This document shows positions 62,827 to 64,000 of a stretch of 64,000 bases of DNA, piece after piece. The stretch is from Triplophysa rosa. Taxonomy: Eukaryota; Chordata; Actinopteri; Cypriniformes; Nemacheilidae. A program made the position numbers and the translations under genes. The number at the start of each line of letters is the position of its first letter. The first letter of the stretch is position 1. Where the stretch lies: positions 8,870,879 through 8,934,878 of the forward strand of contig NC_079913.1 in NCBI RefSeq assembly GCF_024868665.1, in the 5' to 3' direction. The notes under the pieces are model-generated. The model worked only from the letters and a program-made list of their open reading frames with translations. It did no database searches and was not told the origin of the DNA.

Positions 62827-64000
62827 CTGCAAAGGAAGAGAAACAGACATTCAATATAAGTTCAACGTAAGTTCTGTTGTCAATTGCATCATGTAAAAAC
62901 ACAGCTTTAATGAAGTACTGTAAGTGCATGTGGTGTTTATGAACCCACTCATCACAGTCAGCCCCAACTGTGCTCTCTATGGTACATTCCAGCACTGCTA
63001 ACTTCCTGCTGTCTTTAATTGAGGTGCCGGCACACTTTCTGTGTGAATCACATTTTTAAAGGAAGGCAATAGGGGTCTAATTGCACAAAAACTATGACAG
63101 GTTGAGATTTCCCTTTGTGACATCATTTAGACGTTTAAACCACTAGCATCGTGTCCAGATATGATCGTTTCCTGTTCTGGTGTGTCATGTGACCTTAAAC
63201 GATACTGTAGGTTTTCTAAGATATAATTTCACACTTATTTGCAGATGACATTTGATATTTATTATCTAAGCAATAAATGTTATACATTTTAAGTAGTACT
63301 TGAGTGACTAAGACGATGGAGGGCAACATGGAAACACTTCATTTTCACCTATATGACTGATGTAATATGCCGTCTGTCAACACTGGTAAACCCCACCTAC
63401 AGGAAGTGCCCATGACACCCCAGCAGAAGCAACAGTGAGGACGGGAAGTGCTGGTTATGATGGGACTTCCTTTCAGTGTTTAAATGTAGATTCATTTTTA
63501 GCCCCAGTCTTCGTCTCAGGGCCTTGGACAAAGGCCATTAAAATATAAACATCATCGAACGCAGCGGTCTTAGCACAGGGTCGATCAAACATCCAACAAA
63601 CGCACATACGCTCTGTTTCTGTGACGTGCGTCTGGGGCTGCGCATATCAGATGTACATATCGGACAGACAGTGCGACTGAATTGATTTTAATGATTATTT
63701 GCGGCCTAAAGATATTCTGATGAGATTTGAATGTCATTTATATTGGTATTTTTACTAAAATCACATCTAGCAACTTTGCAGTAGTATACAATACGGCTTT
63801 AGCTGTGCCACAGATGTAGAGCTAATAATGTACATATGTCTCAGGATAAAAGGAATAACATTATAAAACAAGCCATTAAAGAATGTTTCTTAATCATTTA
63901 GTGGCTGAAAACCAAACAGCAGTGTTTACATAAATAGGCTATTCTTGGATTTATGTTGAATCATTTTGCCTTTGCTTTATAGCTTACGAAATGAATGAAT
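62827..64000 (-). other. Partial rap1b intron, no exon seen
   Basis: No minus-strand segment resembling the Rap1 P-loop exon (GSGGVGKSALT) was found to the window end, so that exon must lie beyond 64000. No other gene or clear repeat is visible. Confidence 0.6.

Overview
The window is vertebrate nuclear DNA, almost certainly from a cypriniform (carp/zebrafish-type) teleost. Genes are split into short exons with GT-AG junctions. The introns hold fish-type repeats: palindromic TTAA-flanked MITEs, hAT elements, tRNA-derived SINEs and L2-like LINE pieces. The gene set (atxn10, a def6 paralogue, slc26a4, slc26a3, cbll1, bik, mcat, rap1b) looks like zebrafish chromosome 4 content as I remember it, but the species cannot be fixed from the sequence alone. 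There are no bacterial, phage or CRISPR features.

Layout from left to right. 1-6224: minus-strand atxn10 (ataxin-10), first nine coding exons; the C-terminal exons lie beyond the left edge. 6225-9399: intergenic DNA plus the probable def6 3' UTR. 9400-15381: complete minus-strand def6-like gene (13 coding exons, 627 aa). 15382-20295: upstream DNA with a consensus CRE and a hAT transposon that has a perfect 8-bp target duplication. 20357-27630: plus-strand slc26a4 (pendrin, 20 coding exons, 769 aa), with a TATA box and a non-coding first exon upstream. 27631-32790: repeat-rich spacer with a dead L2-like reverse-transcriptase fragment. 32791-40873: plus-strand slc26a3 (DRA-like, 19 coding exons, 737 aa). 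41885-43011: decayed remains of a further slc26a3-like copy. 44415-46965: minus-strand cbll1 (Hakai E3 ligase, 481 aa). 48722-50120: plus-strand bik (BH3-only, tail-anchored, 150 aa), head-to-head with cbll1 and tail-to-tail with mcat. 50492-52830: minus-strand mcat (mitochondrial malonyl-CoA transacylase, 379 aa). 54235-64000: minus-strand rap1b, with its long 3' UTR and last four coding exons; the exon with residues 1-42 is off the right edge.

The genes do not form a pathway or operon. The two SLC26 anion exchangers plus the relic are a local tandem family with nearly exon-by-exon identical structure. The rest is a mosaic of blocks that sit on several human chromosomes (7, 22, 12, 6). Exon boundaries were set by eye from splice signals and reading-frame continuity. 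Every complete gene gave an uninterrupted frame, which is the main support for the models. I found no convincing undescribed system. The most interesting items are the slc26a3-like pseudogene, the overlapping bik/mcat 3' ends, the post-stop intron and G-rich 3' UTR of rap1b, and a possible microsatellite-made cryptic splice site in slc26a3.
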